Of a stretch of DNA of 64,000 nt, positions 14,641 through 27,029 are shown piece after piece. Every line of letters begins with the position of its first letter. The first letter of the stretch is position 1. The translations under genes and the position numbers were made by a program. Source of the DNA: Megaleporinus macrocephalus (lineage: Eukaryota > Chordata > Actinopteri > Characiformes > Anostomidae); assembly GCA_021613375.1 (NCBI GenBank), contig CM038704.1, positions 28,142,082-28,206,081 on the forward strand, given 5' to 3'. Under the pieces are notes generated by a model, which did no database searches, was not told the DNA's origin, and worked only from the letters and a program-made list of their open reading frames with translations.

Positions 14641-15329
14641 CAGCACCGCATATTAGCGGATAGCTGAGATAAAGAAGGAGAAAAAAACGCCCTGAAATCC
14701 AAAAGCAGCACATTCAAGTCAATTTTAAAAGCTAGTCCAAAAAAACTAAACGTCTCAGATCAAACGTGCCGGGTCGGTCAAGTTTGACGTCACTGTAGTA
14801 TTTTAAACTAGGCGAACCAGCTACTTCGCTTAGCTTACCTAAACTGCATTAGTGACTTTAGAGGACTTGTATTAGGAATAAGCACGGTGTGGCCGAACTA
14901 CACAAACACAAGGGCAGTACTGCGAATCAGTGGATTTGACGCCCCATTAAAAAAACAGAATAAAAATATAGCATTTACAAAATCAAATCAATCTTTTCCT
15001 CTTAATAATGACCCTCCCAGCCAACAGGTGGGCTGTCAAAGAGCGCTGTGTTTTAGCTAAGGCTTGCTCTCTGCTCTGCTCTGTGCACGAGTGAAGCAAA
15101 GAGCAGAAGGAGATTTGAGCTGAGCGCAGATAAAGTGTTCTGAATGGCTGTACGTTAGCCTCGGGTCCACTCCGCGCTCAACAGGCCACTGAGCAGAGCT
15201 TTTGTTCAGCTCCTTTACAATGTACTCAAACAATTTGAGATTTGGGGGAAAACAGTGGTGACTCGCTGAAACGGAGCGTAGGAGGGAGAGAAAGCGAGAG
15301 TTTGTGTGCTAAAGACACAGAGCCAGAGA

Positions 15330-15330
15330 G

Positions 15331-15374
<44 letters not shown>

Positions 15375-15390
15375 GTAGAGAGAGAGAGAG

Positions 15391-15439
<49 letters not shown>

Positions 15440-15506
15440 TAGAGAGAGAGAGAGGTAGAGAGAGAGAGAGAGAGAGAGAGAGGTAGAGAGAGAGAGAGAG
15501 AGAAAA
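15330..15506. repeat. (GA)n microsatellite with GGTA interruptions
   Basis: An almost pure GA tract broken by AGGTAGAGA, AGAAAGAG and GATAGA units at intervals. The Ser/Leu-rich frames it opens on the minus strand are artefacts of the repeat. Confidence 0.97.
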
Positions 15507-15736
15507 AGCAAAAGCAAAGCAACTGGCATTTTCACATCATCATAACACAAACCTCAGAACAATTACATGTCAAACAACTAGACGTCTCATGAAAGTGTAA
15601 AAAAAAAAACCCAACAAATAAAAATTGAATTATAGTAGCCTGCTAAACCCCTGCTGATAGACAGCCAGAAGACAGTCAGGACTCCCCAAGTAAGAAGGTG
15701 GAATCGGAGACAAGTGCCTTATGGACGAGGTCATGC

Positions 15737-15763
15737 TGTGTGTGTGTGTGTGTGTGTGTGTGT
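15737..15763. repeat. (GT)n microsatellite
   Basis: An uninterrupted GT dinucleotide run. Confidence 0.95.
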
Positions 15764-16849
15764 CAGTGCTTGAGAGCAAACGAAGGATGTTATGATATGT
15801 TATGACAGAATAAGTTGAGTCTACAGTCTACATTTTAGTGATGGGCTGAAATCCGACTCTGTGGTTGGTCACTGAGTGTAATGAAGTTTAGTCTTTGGGC
15901 TGTCTGCTGGAAGTTCAGCGAGAGTTGTTCCAAGTTGTATTGCAGGACACAACCGTACTTCCACCCCTCGGCATGCTGGTTTAACAAGTGGCCGTTGAGC
16001 TTTTTGGCATTTCCACACAAAAATATCTCCAAGTGAACAACACTGTAGTCTTAAGTTTACAGACTGAAGTTGCCGCAGGGTCATGGTAAGATGTGAAATG
16101 GAATCTGGATTGGTGGCTCATGCTATGTTATGTTATGTGACATTACAGCTCGTTCATGGTCCAGCACAAGGTCTAGAATTTTAAGTGGATTGGCCCCAAT
16201 CACCCAATATCCGATGAATGAATGATGTTAAAATTAGGCTCAGCAACAATATAAGATCGGATTGGATCCACCACTAGTCTATGGTACCTGGTCTCGAGTC
16301 TCGGGGGTGGGGTGTGAGCCTGAGTTAAGTCATGAGTTTCTGCAGTACAAGTCTAAGTCAAATCTTAAGTAAAGTTGGTTTAGTTGAGAACCAGATAGCG
16401 CTAACCAAGCTACATGTTTGCCCGCTATTTCAAGTTGTACCACTTTGACGGCATGTGGGTTTTTATTCTTTCCACCAGACTGAGGCTTTTAAGCCATTTT
16501 GAATCTGGCGCCACTATGAGCAGCAACAGAAAAAGCCCATTACAGCAATGACTGAGCATGATGGTAGCAAAACTGATGGACATCAAATCAAATCAAACAT
16601 GTCGTCTCTATAAGGAATTGACAACTAAAGTCTGGCACATGAGGTGTTTCTGTGGACTCGAGAAAGTCCATGGAAAAGTCAGGGCAGCAGAGCTATAGAG
16701 TGAGTCAACACACTTCAGTGAGCAAGGGGAAAAAAGAGGCTTCAATTCAACAAGTCAATCTCACAGTGGATAGAAGGAGCTACTCAGCGTTTGATGTAAT
16801 AAGTCTCGTCAAGCCTATCCAGAGGAGTGAAACCTGAAAGTGGCAGCGG

Positions 16850-17240
16850 ATCTTTTGTTATTATTAGGGCCCTTAACGTCTGAAAGGAAGAGACAGGAGA
16901 AGGCACTTATTAGTGCCACAAGCTCATCGCTTTCGACACCATCTTTTAGTCAGGGATCCTAACGCGACCCCTTGCCCTGTCTCAGTGTCGCTGCACTTAA
17001 TTAAATGCACAAATTCTGCCAGTGCATTTTCAGCCTCAGCGAGCAGCCTAGATTCAAACTTTCAGCCTCCTAAGAGAGGTCAGAGCGGTCTTGTTACTTT
17101 CTGCAGTTCCAAACTCGGGCCAATCATTAAAGTGCGTGTTGAGAGCAGTCCCCTCTCAAACCCCAGCATTCATCAGTTTGTTTCACTGCCACTTAAAGGT
17201 TTAGGCTGCCCCAGAGGCACCAAGCTATAACTACAGGTTG
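16850..17240. promoter_or_regulatory. Candidate conserved non-coding element
   Basis: This is complex sequence containing TTGTTATTATTAGGGCC, CACTTAATTAAATGCA (near 16994-17009) and CCAATCATTAAAGTG (near 17119-17133) words. They combine homeodomain-type TTAATTAA and ATTA cores. No repeat or coding character is seen. The frames present lack recognisable domains. Confidence 0.35.
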
Positions 17241-17879
17241 TTTTTTCAGGCCGGAGGTCATTCCAGTTCACCACATCTCCGTATGCATGGTCAGTCCTCC
17301 TACCCTCCTTCAGTAAACAAATACAAATAATCAACATGACTAACATTTGCACTGAACAGCAACCCGTTCCTAAGCTTTCCTTATTGAAAACAACAGCGCA
17401 AGGACAAAACAACTATTCGCTTTAACTATAACTATATTTAAGTGTCTACCTACTCAGAACAGAGGATGAAGTAAGCAACTGAGCTCCGATCCCGTCAGCC
17501 TGAGCACAGGGCCTGGGGCAGGTGTGTAAGCCCTCTCACACCTAGCTGGATAGGAGTGCTAGCATATTTATGCTACGGAGAGGTGGCTAGATAACAAGAG
17601 GTCACGCCTGTCCCCTCCCTACTCCAGCGTTAACGCTACTGCAGTGGGTCTTCTTGAAGGCTGTGTTTTGACACTCATCTAGACTCCTTGTTAACTCTCC
17701 CCCAACAGATGTGATGCACACAGACATGGCTCTGCTGCGCGCTGGCTGCGTTAGCGACCAGAAAAGGGCCACCAGCATGAACAGAGCAGCAAGCCGGCTA
17801 ACAGATGTGTGATCACCAACATGAAAAAAACAAGCCTTTAGAAGATGCAAGCATTCAACAATGACAATCTTTTATTATT

Positions 17880-18330
17880 TGGTTTTCAAGGAGGGGGGCG
17901 GAGCAAATAGAAAGCATCCAAATGAGCGCACCACTCTGGTGCTTCAGAGCGCTTGAGCAGCGCGCTATTCAGAAGATGTATCGACAAAGTGTCCAACGGT
18001 TGAATTTCCTCTGCTTTTAAGAGATGACGTTTTGATTGTGGCGTTTTATATGTGGAATAATTTGCATGGGCAAATAAGCACTTGTGGCTTCTTTCAAGGA
18101 CGAGGCTTCTTATTGACACGGAACTGAAGCTGCCTGTTATCCTTGACATTGACCGGCTAGCTGATGAAAAGCTAATGTCAACAACAACAAACAACCACCA
18201 ATCACACATGATAACAAGTAGGTGAGCAGTGGTACTACATTTGGCATTCATAAAAGAAAAGAACCTCTCAAAAGCCTCGCCTCGCCATTTTCTCTAACGG
18301 AGGAACTCTAGGAGGAGGTGTTGCGCCTTT
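17880..18330. promoter_or_regulatory. Candidate conserved or regulatory unique sequence
   Basis: Repeat-free, moderately GC-rich sequence following an AT-rich stretch. A 121-codon minus-strand frame in it shows no known domain and lacks splice-bounded coding bias that I can see, so I treat it as non-coding. Confidence 0.2.
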
Positions 18331-18974
18331 TCTCCTGCTAGGATGCTCTCGCTGAATTTCGGAGGTGTCATTACACTCCATGAAACCAGATTTATTACAG
18401 CTTTATTAAAAAAAAAGAACTCTGGCCGACCTCCATCGCGATCATTTCACGGAGACAAAACTCTTTGCTAAAAAGAAACGACCCAAACTAAAACACAGCC
18501 GCGAAACAAAGCGCAGCTCGCGATCACAGCAACAGCTTCTGACTGAACCGTACAAACTGAGAGCTTCTTCGGCACCACCGTGAGAGTTGGAGAAAACTTG
18601 GTAATCTGTGTCAACCTCAAAATTGCTTCTCGGATGGATCGGAGTGAGGAGGAAGCAACTGGGACTTCTATAATGATCACATTTCATTACCTCCTCTTAT
18701 GCCATGGAGAATACCAAGTAAAGCAAACAAAATTGTTTTGATGTGTGTGTGAGGCTGTCGGGCGGGGCTGAGCGCTGCCGCTAGCTGCTAATACCAGTCA
18801 TAAAACAAACTGGGCGACTCTGGCGTCTAACAAAGCGCAGAGCGGAGCTACTCTGGCGGCCCTGGAGCCGGCGTCCCAGCCGCTCTGAGAGAAGCTCCAC
18901 TGATTGGGGAGTGAAGCTGTAAAACTGTTAATATCTGCTCATACAAGAGGAAGATCGGCGCTCCAGCAGCTGCA

Positions 18975-19693
18975 CCAGAGAGAGAGAGAAACACAGAAAG
19001 AGGGAGAGAACTGATAGAAACAGAAGAAAGATCAACAGTGAAAGAGAGGAAGACAAAGTGAAAGAGAGAAAAAAATAAGGTAATAGATGACATCAAAAAG
19101 AGAAACAGAGAGGGTGAGATACAAAAAGAGAAGGAATAGAGAGAAAAAAGAGAAAGGAAGAAGGAGAAGAGAGAAAGCAGAAGACGACGATAAAGAAAAA
19201 GACAGGGAGAAAACAGACCGAGACAGAAGCAGGAAGAGGGAAAGGAATAGAAGAGGCAAGAGAGAAAGACAAGAAGAGTGCAAAAACGGAGGTGTGAGTG
19301 AGAGAGCAAGGAAGAAGAGAATAGAGGTGAGATGAAGAAAGACAAAGATAGAGAGCAAGGGCAGGAGAGAGCAATAAGGGGTTGACAGGAAGAGGAAAGA
19401 GTGGAAAAAAATAACATGAGAATGAGAGAAAGAACAAGTGGGGAAGAGAAAAAGACTGGAGCAGAAGAAGGGAAAAAGAAGAGAGATAAAATGTAGGAGA
19501 GGGAGGAAAAAAGAGAGGGGAAGAGAGTGAGAGAGGACGACAGGAAGACAGAGTGAAAACAAGAGCAATAAAAAGCAAGTGTGTGACAAAGAGAGAGATA
19601 AGAGTCAGAGAGATGGAGACAGAGAAAGAAAGACAACCGCAGAGAGTGGACAAAGAGTGTGATGTATATATCTATATATACATAGAGAGAGAA

Positions 19694-19768
<75 letters not shown>

Positions 19769-19797
19769 AAGAGAGAGAGAGAGCATGCAAGAGACAG
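18975..19797. repeat. Long polypurine (GA-rich) tract
   Basis: About 820 bp in which the plus strand is overwhelmingly A and G, with rare interruptions. It ends in pure GA/GAAA microsatellite blocks at 19683-19784. Such tracts can form intramolecular triplexes. The long Ser/Leu/Phe-rich minus-strand frames and the Arg/Glu/Lys-rich plus-strand frames are composition artefacts. It is followed by a GT run at 19925-19953. Confidence 0.95.
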
Positions 19798-19922
19798 ACA
19801 CTCTTGCCAAGAGGGAGTAAAAAAGCCTTACTACACTGTGCAGTTGTGCAGAGAGCAGCTGGATGAATAAAATGCCAGTCAACACAAGTTAATCAGCCAG
19901 AATCAGCATCAGCATTAACAGG

Positions 19923-19924
<2 letters not shown>

Positions 19925-19953
<29 letters not shown>
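19925..19953. repeat. (GT)n microsatellite
   Basis: A GT dinucleotide run just downstream of the polypurine tract. Confidence 0.95.
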
Positions 19954-19957
<4 letters not shown>

Positions 19958-20099
19958 AGAGAGAGTGTTCTGAAGAGGCCAGTAACCACGGAAAACAAAC
20001 AAAAACTAGCTCTGATTTATTCTTTTTTCACCTCGACTCATCAGTTACATACCAAAAAGCCTCAAAAAGCAGATCAGAAAACACCACAAGTGAAGCTCG

Positions 20100-20390
20100 G
20101 TTCACGGCTGCTGTGTCCCTGCGTCCTCCAGGAAGATGCTTCGACATACAGAAACACTTTTCTGAAGCACAGCCTTGGGCTTCTTTCAAACAGAAGCAAA
20201 CAAGGACATTCCTCCGGCTCTTTCCAGAGCAGTTCCGCTGCTGCTGTTGACGTCCTGGTGGTGGAAACAGGGCCCGGGATGTGTTACAGTGCAAACAGCA
20301 TGAGGGGCTGCGGGGGTAGAATAATGTGGAGTGACGGGGGCTGGCCCTGAGGTCTGACCCCAACAGGAGAAACCGCTCAGGCATGGCTGA
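20100..20390. promoter_or_regulatory. Candidate regulatory unique sequence
   Basis: GC-richer, repeat-free sequence between two GT microsatellites. Frames on both strands lack domains. A weak candidate, by texture only. Confidence 0.2.
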
Positions 20391-20657
20391 TCACCTGCTA
20401 ATACACTGCTTTCCCTCCCTGGCTTGTACAGGTGTGCATCAATTTTTTACATGCTACTGACAAAAGCTCTCAGAATCCTTCCTCCAACTTGTAGCACTCG
20501 TGAGGCATTTTAACAAAGATCTGCACTTACACTATATTTTATTTAGAAATGATTTACCTGCCATTTCAGAAGTCAGCTGGTGGACAACCACTAAAAACGT
20601 GTTCTTGTGTATGCGCGTGGGTTTACGTCAATGTGGAAAGTCGAGGAAAGTCTGTAC

Positions 20658-20659
<2 letters not shown>

Positions 20660-20689
<30 letters not shown>
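20660..20689. repeat. (GT)n microsatellite
   Basis: An uninterrupted GT dinucleotide run. Confidence 0.95.
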
Positions 20690-20692
<3 letters not shown>

Positions 20693-21922
20693 CAGTACAG
20701 TGCGCTGCTGTAAATAAGCTCTCTTGGCCGAGGGTAGGAGAAGTTTTCAGAAAGGTCTGTATCATTAGCTGCCATCTCTATTTGCCACAGTAGACGTCAA
20801 AGCTTTGAACACCACAGCGAGTTGCTCAGTGACTGATACTTACCCTCTTGACTGCCTGCTATTCCCCAGAGAGCTCCATTTGGGGCTCTAGAGCACTGCT
20901 GTACGAAACAATAGGCCAGGTTCAGTCTCTGCTACAGACGAACTAAACCGAGACTGGAACTACTAAAATAGCCACCTGCAAGCATACATCATTTAATCAT
21001 ATTAAAAGGAAATTCTCAACAGATGTTTTCCAAAATCCCCCCAAAATTCAGGGCTTACGATGAAAACAAAGCAATTCAGAATCATTTGATGTGAAATGAT
21101 TCACTACTGAGGAACTTTCAGACTTCTGATTTCTTCACTGTACTGGTGACAGAAACTATATTACACAAATATAGCCATTTTATTTACTACTGTATTTCCC
21201 ACCAGTAAACATGTGCATGTCATCTTTAAATAGTGGTGAATCTGGAAGTTTTCCTTTGGAACTGTTCTGCCTTACAACACTGCCTACAAACCCCCCACCC
21301 CGTCCCCCCTTAATACATTTGTAAAAATAATACGTATTTAGAAAACAACGTCTCTGACATCAGGCAGCAGATTCATAAGCACTTGATATGATAACTATGT
21401 GTGAGTGATTACGATAACTGATTCTTCCATCAGTGGATGTAGTTTGTTAACAGTAGTCGAAGACTGTAAGTTAGCGCTAAAAAGCATTTTGCAGACTTTA
21501 AGTAGGGTAACTTGGGGAATGAGCCCAAACTGAATCTCAGCACATTTACTGAATGCCTATGTTCTAATTAACTCTGAAATTTAATCTCTGTCGCTGTATT
21601 GCTGGGACTTATTGCCCCGAATAGTTTTTGGGGTCAGCTAATCTAATTTTTTTGACATTGGATGATAGTAATCTATGCATTTCTCTAAAGATATATGAGC
21701 AAAGAATCCCCTTTCAGTATACTGCCCCAGAAAAAAGTAGTTAGATTTTTACTATAAAGACACACAGTTGTCTGCTGAAGTTTCATGGACTGACTAACAC
21801 ATTTGCAGTAACTAATCAACTAATCAAATAATAAACAAAATTGACATTTCAAGGGTTTCTCTTTTTGCCTTGTTTAAGACTGGAATTAATGGAATCACTA
21901 GCACTTTAAAAACATCAATATG

Positions 21923-21924
<2 letters not shown>

Positions 21925-21999
<75 letters not shown>
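21925..21999. repeat. (AT)n microsatellite, about 37 units
   Basis: A perfect alternating AT run of about 75 bp, self-complementary and able to extrude a cruciform. Confidence 0.97.
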
Positions 22000-22000
<1 letters not shown>

Positions 22001-23529
22001 CTGTTCTATTTTGATTGTTATAAATGCAAAGACTGGACATTATTTTATATACTGACACACAAAAACACATAAAAGAACACTGTCAGTCAGCCCTGGACAT
22101 GGCCCAACCAATCAGATTTCCGGCATGTATTTAGAGCACTGAATACGTCACAATTCAAGACTATACAGGGCTGTGTGGCTGCAGACCACAGACTCATTAG
22201 TGATCAGTGACAAGTTCTGCTTTATATTTCTGAGGACTCGGGAGAGTAGCTAATTAAAAAGACCTGAGACACAAATAAGAACAGGTTGTATGCTCCAGGT
22301 GAAAAAAGAAAAAAAACTAGGCACAACTGGGTGTTCAGAGAAAGCTGTTCTTTCACATTCTGCATCTAACAGGTGGAAGCTGGTCGTTCCAAATGCAATG
22401 CCATTGACTCACAATGCAATGGCCTACATTCAATGTGTGAAACTATTTAGTAAAGTGCCCTAGGCTTCAACTTGAGCAGTCTGCTCTTAACATCATTTAA
22501 CTCTATTAATGATATGGGTCATTGTAATTTTAGACTCATAACACTTTCCAAAAATGAGAAATGACTGGTACACTTACAAAATATAAGTTACTTTATATCT
22601 TTGTATGTATGACTATACATTGTCCTGCTGTCTGGATTGGTCATTTGACCGATTAACCAGCTGGCTGGCTGACTCATGAATGACTGTCATTCATTTGGAT
22701 AAGATGGCAGCAGGGACAGCAGGGGTCAAGAAAGATGTGAGGCCTCAATAATTTACAGATTTCACAGCCTGATTTCCAGGTACTTACTTATACATCACCA
22801 GTCAAAGGTCTAGCAACACTTTGTCTTTTTTAATTTGATGAGTAAAGCTAGCTTTCCCTACTACAATTAAGATTAATTAAGATAAAAAAAAATTCATGGC
22901 ACAATTAAGATTTCCCCTGATTTTGGTAAACATCACGGTATAGTGTATGTATGTCTATTTTTATAAAATAAAACAATTTTAGACGCTTAACATATTTTTG
23001 TGTATTGCCGTGTTATTATGGCATGTCCTGCCACTTTCAATGAGAAATGTAACTATTTTAAATATGTTCATTGGGTGAGAGAGTAAAAACAGATATGAAC
23101 AACATATTCCTTTCTTACCCTAACAAGACATCTTTCTCCGTCCTGCTGCTTCATGTTCAAATTAATCTGAAATATTCTTAACTTAATTAAAGAGCAGCAG
23201 TAAAATTACTTGGTAAAACTCTAGAATTCTACCTGAAATTCAGGCAGTGAAAGCTGTGATTTGGTTCTCGGTTGGCCTCCCTTCTATCTGACCATAAGTC
23301 CCTGCTGTAGAACCTATTACACTATCCAAGTAAACGACCATGAAGACAATTCGTGAGGAACGTCCTGGACAATGCAGACAGAAAGCTGGCTAAGCTATGT
23401 GCTAAATTTACAGCTAACTGTTACGCTAAAAATACTGCCTTTTCTTTCGCGCTCTCTTACCCACTGGACAGGAGAGGTGCAGAATTAGCATGATCGTTCA
23501 TTTCACCAAGTATGAAACACATACAAGGA

Positions 23530-23890
23530 ATTTGTCTTGGTGAGGCGTCCATGTATGACATGTAAAAATAACAATATTACACTAGGGGAAAGGTACAATA
23601 AGATACAATAAATAGAATAAAGAATAAAAAATATTAAGAGCTATTATTTACAGAATCTCTACAGCTGTGCAAATAAGCATTATGTTACAAAGGAGTTTCT
23701 GTAATACAGTGAGATTCAGTATGAGCTTGAATTTGAAGTGCAGGGTAACCACTATGGTTAATGAGAGTAACAGCTCTGAGGAAAAAGCTGTTAGCATGTC
23801 TGTTTGTGCTGGTTTTGATGGTCCTAAGTCTTCGGCCAGAGGGAATTGCCTGGAAGATGTGATGTCCAGAATGAGAGGTACGTATACTGT
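23530..23890 (-). pseudogene. LINE (non-LTR retrotransposon) C-terminal relic
   Basis: The minus strand around 23759-23860 reads FQAIPSGRRLRTIKTST followed by NSFFLRAVTLIN. This matches the LPSGRRYRS...NSFFPxAVxLLN tail found at the end of the reverse-transcriptase ORF in abundant fish LINEs (recognised from memory). An AT-rich segment at lower coordinates (23560-23650), with TTATTGT-type words on the minus strand, fits the element's 3' UTR. No reverse-transcriptase core remains. This is a 5'-truncated dead copy. Confidence 0.65.
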
Positions 23891-24410
23891 GTTATCTGCC
23901 ACTACTTGCTGTGTACCAGTAAATGTATTTACCAGTAGCATTAATGATAAAACTAACTTAGACACATTGGACAACCAGGATACCATCTACTAATAAAACA
24001 GCAGATCTTTCAACTCGTGTTTATTAGTGTTTTTTTCTTGCTTTGAAAAACGCAGCTTTCCGTAACAATCATTTGACAGTTTTCCAAACTATTGTTAAAA
24101 GCACATGTTCTAGCTCTTTTGGTTCAAATGTGTTTTAAATACAAGATTTCAGTGCCGACATCACAAGAGGATATAATGTGTGGGATTCGGCATTATTCCC
24201 AAGGTAGTGCTTTTATCAGTTTCTCCTTCAGTTTCACACTTTTTGCAAAGATCTATTGTCAAGATTTAACTTGTGTTGTTTTAAACTGACAAATAAAACA
24301 CAAAGCTGGATGAGCTCAAACTTAAAGCAGGCCGTGCACACAAAGAAAGATCAGTTCATCAATTACTCTGAAGTTATGCTAATGTGAAAGAGGTGTGTAG
24401 AGTGTGTTAC

Positions 24411-24533
24411 CTGTGGTGTCCGTGGCTTGTATGGGGAACTGCTCTCTAGGTCAGCCAGGATACTGGTCAATGAGTCGATCTCAGCGTCCAGGCTGGAGCG
24501 TCTCTCTTCCAAAGTCTTTTCCGGCCCTTTTAT
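24411..24533 (-). CDS. lpp: LPP coding exon with leucine-rich NES-like segment (partial gene)
   Basis: This is an internal coding exon of LPP. The minus strand reads GTTGTAG|ATA at the acceptor and CCACAG|GTAACAC at the donor. The 123 nt give 41 whole codons (phase 0 at both ends), so the exon can be skipped without a frameshift. The product starts IKGPEKTLEERRSS, continues LDAEIDSLTSILADL and ends ESSSPYKPRTPQ. From memory of human LPP, the segment from KTLEERRSS to SSPYKPR is nearly identical (one Cys to Ser change and one Pro to Thr change), and the exon has the same length. LDAEIDSLTSIL lies at human residues of about 117-128, the region described as the leucine-rich nuclear export signal. 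TRIP6 and zyxin lack this exact string, so LPP is the firm call. An alternative acceptor four codons downstream is unlikely because it would break the phase with the upstream exon. Confidence 0.96.
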
Positions 24534-25264
24534 CTACAACACGCACACAAAACATCACTAAATGATTCCCTGCTGAGAAGAGAAAATAATATTTAAACCC
24601 CATATAGGTATATGTATATGCCACTGTATTCAGTCTGTCATTCACTGATGTTGATTCACCTTGGCCTTGGACAAGTGTCTCAGAGTGAACTACAGTAACA
24701 TTAAGAAGGCTTGCACAGAAAAAAAATGTTTGTGTAGTAAAACTGAAAAGAAAGACAAAGAAAAAAACATCTGTCACCCCCTGTTCTCTAAAGGCACCTG
24801 TTTTCTCTTTGTTTTCACCTGCTGTGAATTCTTTTCTTCAAATAAAGTCTCACGCACACATTCTCTCTTTCTGCTTTTATTCCCAGGTTCAGAAAATTCA
24901 CTATATTCTTACTGAATCTGGTCCCTGAAACTTCTAGACAGGGCTGTGACGAGAGAAAAGACTTTATGCTCATGCACAGAAAGAGAACAGAAGGACAGCA
25001 ATGATCGGGTGATGGGGGGACATGACATTGGTGAAAAATCTAATCTAGCATGGTGGTTCAGACTTATGGAGGTGGTTAGGACACTGTATGGCTTACTGTG
25101 TAAAGTAAACATTAACAAACCTTTATAGTGCAGTCAAATGCAATGGGTAGCCACTTTAGACATCAGGCGTCGAAATTCTAATCTAAATCTACATGTTCGT
25201 ATTGCAGTCTTGCTTCTACAATCGCAATTTCTGTTATTTCCTGCTACAAAAAGTCCCCAAAATT

Positions 25265-25365
25265 ATGTCCCCAATCACAGGTCTGTGCCACCCTAATGAA
25301 GACATAGATGTGGTTTCAAACAGTTTTGGGTGATTATTGACTTCCAGTGTTTGTTAGCAGCGTTT
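25265..25365 (+). repeat. Dispersed repeat family R1, copy 1
   Basis: It shares the words GTCTGTGCCAC, TAATGAAGACATAGATG and TGGGTGATTATTGACTTCCA with a copy at 30207-30312 (plus) and with an inverted copy at about 29780-29890. The three-copy match inside one intron shows it is a mobile repeat. No coding capacity and no clear ends were identified. Confidence 0.55.
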
Positions 25366-26238
25366 TAAATGAAGTAAGCAAAGACTTCAGATTTAGTTGT
25401 TTCTAGTCGTTTTACCAACATTGTCTTATTCTACTGAAATTTTGCTTGCTTAAATAATTTCTTAAAACAAGTAAAATGATCTGCCTCATGTCTTAAAACA
25501 AACTAACAACTTTCCAAAACATCACCTTCTACACTGCTGACACAAAGGCTTCGTATTTTGAGGAAAACGCAGCAAAATACATTCGTGCCAGCTAACAGCA
25601 TCTGAGTGTTTAAGGGGAGACCTTGATTTGTATATGACTTTATTAGCTTCATTTAGCCAAAAGAAAAAGAAAAAGTGAGGGAATATGTTTTCCTTTATTC
25701 TATCTAAGACTGAAACCATACATTAAATAGATGTTTAAACTGCACTGTCAGAAGAACCAATTTGTGCTTCTGGATCCAAAAGCAAGAAGTGTCCGAGCAT
25801 TTATTATAAAATCTATACAGAAGCCTAATATTTCATTATAACAACAATAACAAGCCAATACGTGAAGCCTGGGACGGCCAAATGGTCCTTAAGTGTGGAC
25901 AGAAATAGGTCAGTTGAAGTGCACTCAAGGGCAGAAGGCTGTGGATGAGCAATAGATATGCAATTACTGGCTGCCGGCCTTTCTGCCCAGGCTTGTCATA
26001 CCAGTGCGTTTGAGACAGACGAATGAAAGACTCATCAAAGCGATGGTGGCAGTGTGACAGGGAAGGTGTGGGAGACAGATGTTGACAGCGTTCTCTTTCC
26101 TCATCAAAGGGACACTGCTTTTCCTCCTGCTTTATGGTCGGAGGACACTGTTTTGTAGCCGTGCTTTCTGTGGACCAGTGTCAATTTTCAGCCGACGAGG
26201 AAGGAGAAGGGTTGAGTGTCTTGGCTTGTCTAAACTGC

Positions 26239-26242
26239 GTGT

Positions 26243-26277
<35 letters not shown>
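26239..26277. repeat. (GT)n microsatellite
   Basis: A GT run with one TA interruption near its start. Confidence 0.95.
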
Positions 26278-26280
<3 letters not shown>

Positions 26281-27029
26281 TTCCAAAGAGGGGTTTTCTC
26301 TGGATAATCTGTAGATGGAGAGGAGGGACGGGGACATTTCTAAAGAAAGGTTTTGCCATCTTTCCTTCTGCTTAAATCTGAAGTGATTAATAAACATTTT
26401 TAGTTACTTTTTAGTTAAAAACCTGCAATGATTTTGTTCATGAACACTTTTTTGTTTCATGCTCATCAAAGTGTTTTCCTTGGTGTGCACATTGGTCTAT
26501 TGGTCTTTTGGAAGCTCTTTTGGTCTATAGGTTTTTTAAACATCTGATAAAATGTTGACTTTGGTTCCATTCTGAAGGTAGAGCTTGCAGCCTTTCAGAC
26601 AACCAGTGTGATCTACACTGCATTCTTTTATAATACATTAAAGCCTCCCTATTTATTAAACTCCTCCAAAGTTCTGACTGAGTGATGATTTCAATAGTGC
26701 TGAAGACAGAAAGTAAAGTAAGGATGAAACTACGGTCTCGTCGTCAAGCCTCAAGATAACGTGGCCGACTATGCAACAATTTTGGAAAGAAACTAAAGCA
26801 AAAATGCAAAAGAGGGGAAAAACAAAAACCTTGTTCCGTCTCGTAGCTACTTCCTGAGGAAACTTTTAATAGACCCCTAACCGAACGAAAGGAGCGAGGC
26901 AGTGTGAAATAATGAAAGGTAGTGAAGTACAGTAGGAAGCTGAGCTGCGCGCCCCAAAGTTCCAGGGAATTTCTCTGAGCAGCAGAGAGGACTGTATTTT
27001 TAGTGAGCGGAACTACACTGCAAACTATG

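Larger units (their letters stand above)
1..24410 (-). other. lpp: LPP intron downstream of the NES exon (5' part)
   Basis: This intron starts at the donor GTAACAC just below 24411 and continues past the left edge. The large LPP exon expected next (Ser/Thr/Pro-rich, ahead of the LIM domains) is not in the window. Stretches that I do not list individually (about 0.3-3.0, 4.6-6.0, 7.0-9.8, 10.2-12.4, 14.7-15.3, 21.0-21.9 and 22.0-23.5 kb) look like ordinary AT-rich intron with no gene that I can support. Confidence 0.8.

Noticed and set aside
17886..18251. Minus-strand 121-codon frame on the gene strand
   Set aside because: It does not resemble the large LPP exon expected downstream (Ser/Thr/Pro-rich with VSTPV and PQPAP-type stretches) and has no domain.
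18848..19885. Minus-strand open frame of 345 codons, Ser/Leu/Phe-rich
   Set aside because: It is the complement of the polypurine tract. The composition and overlapping frames (three on the minus strand, others on the plus strand) show it is not a protein gene.
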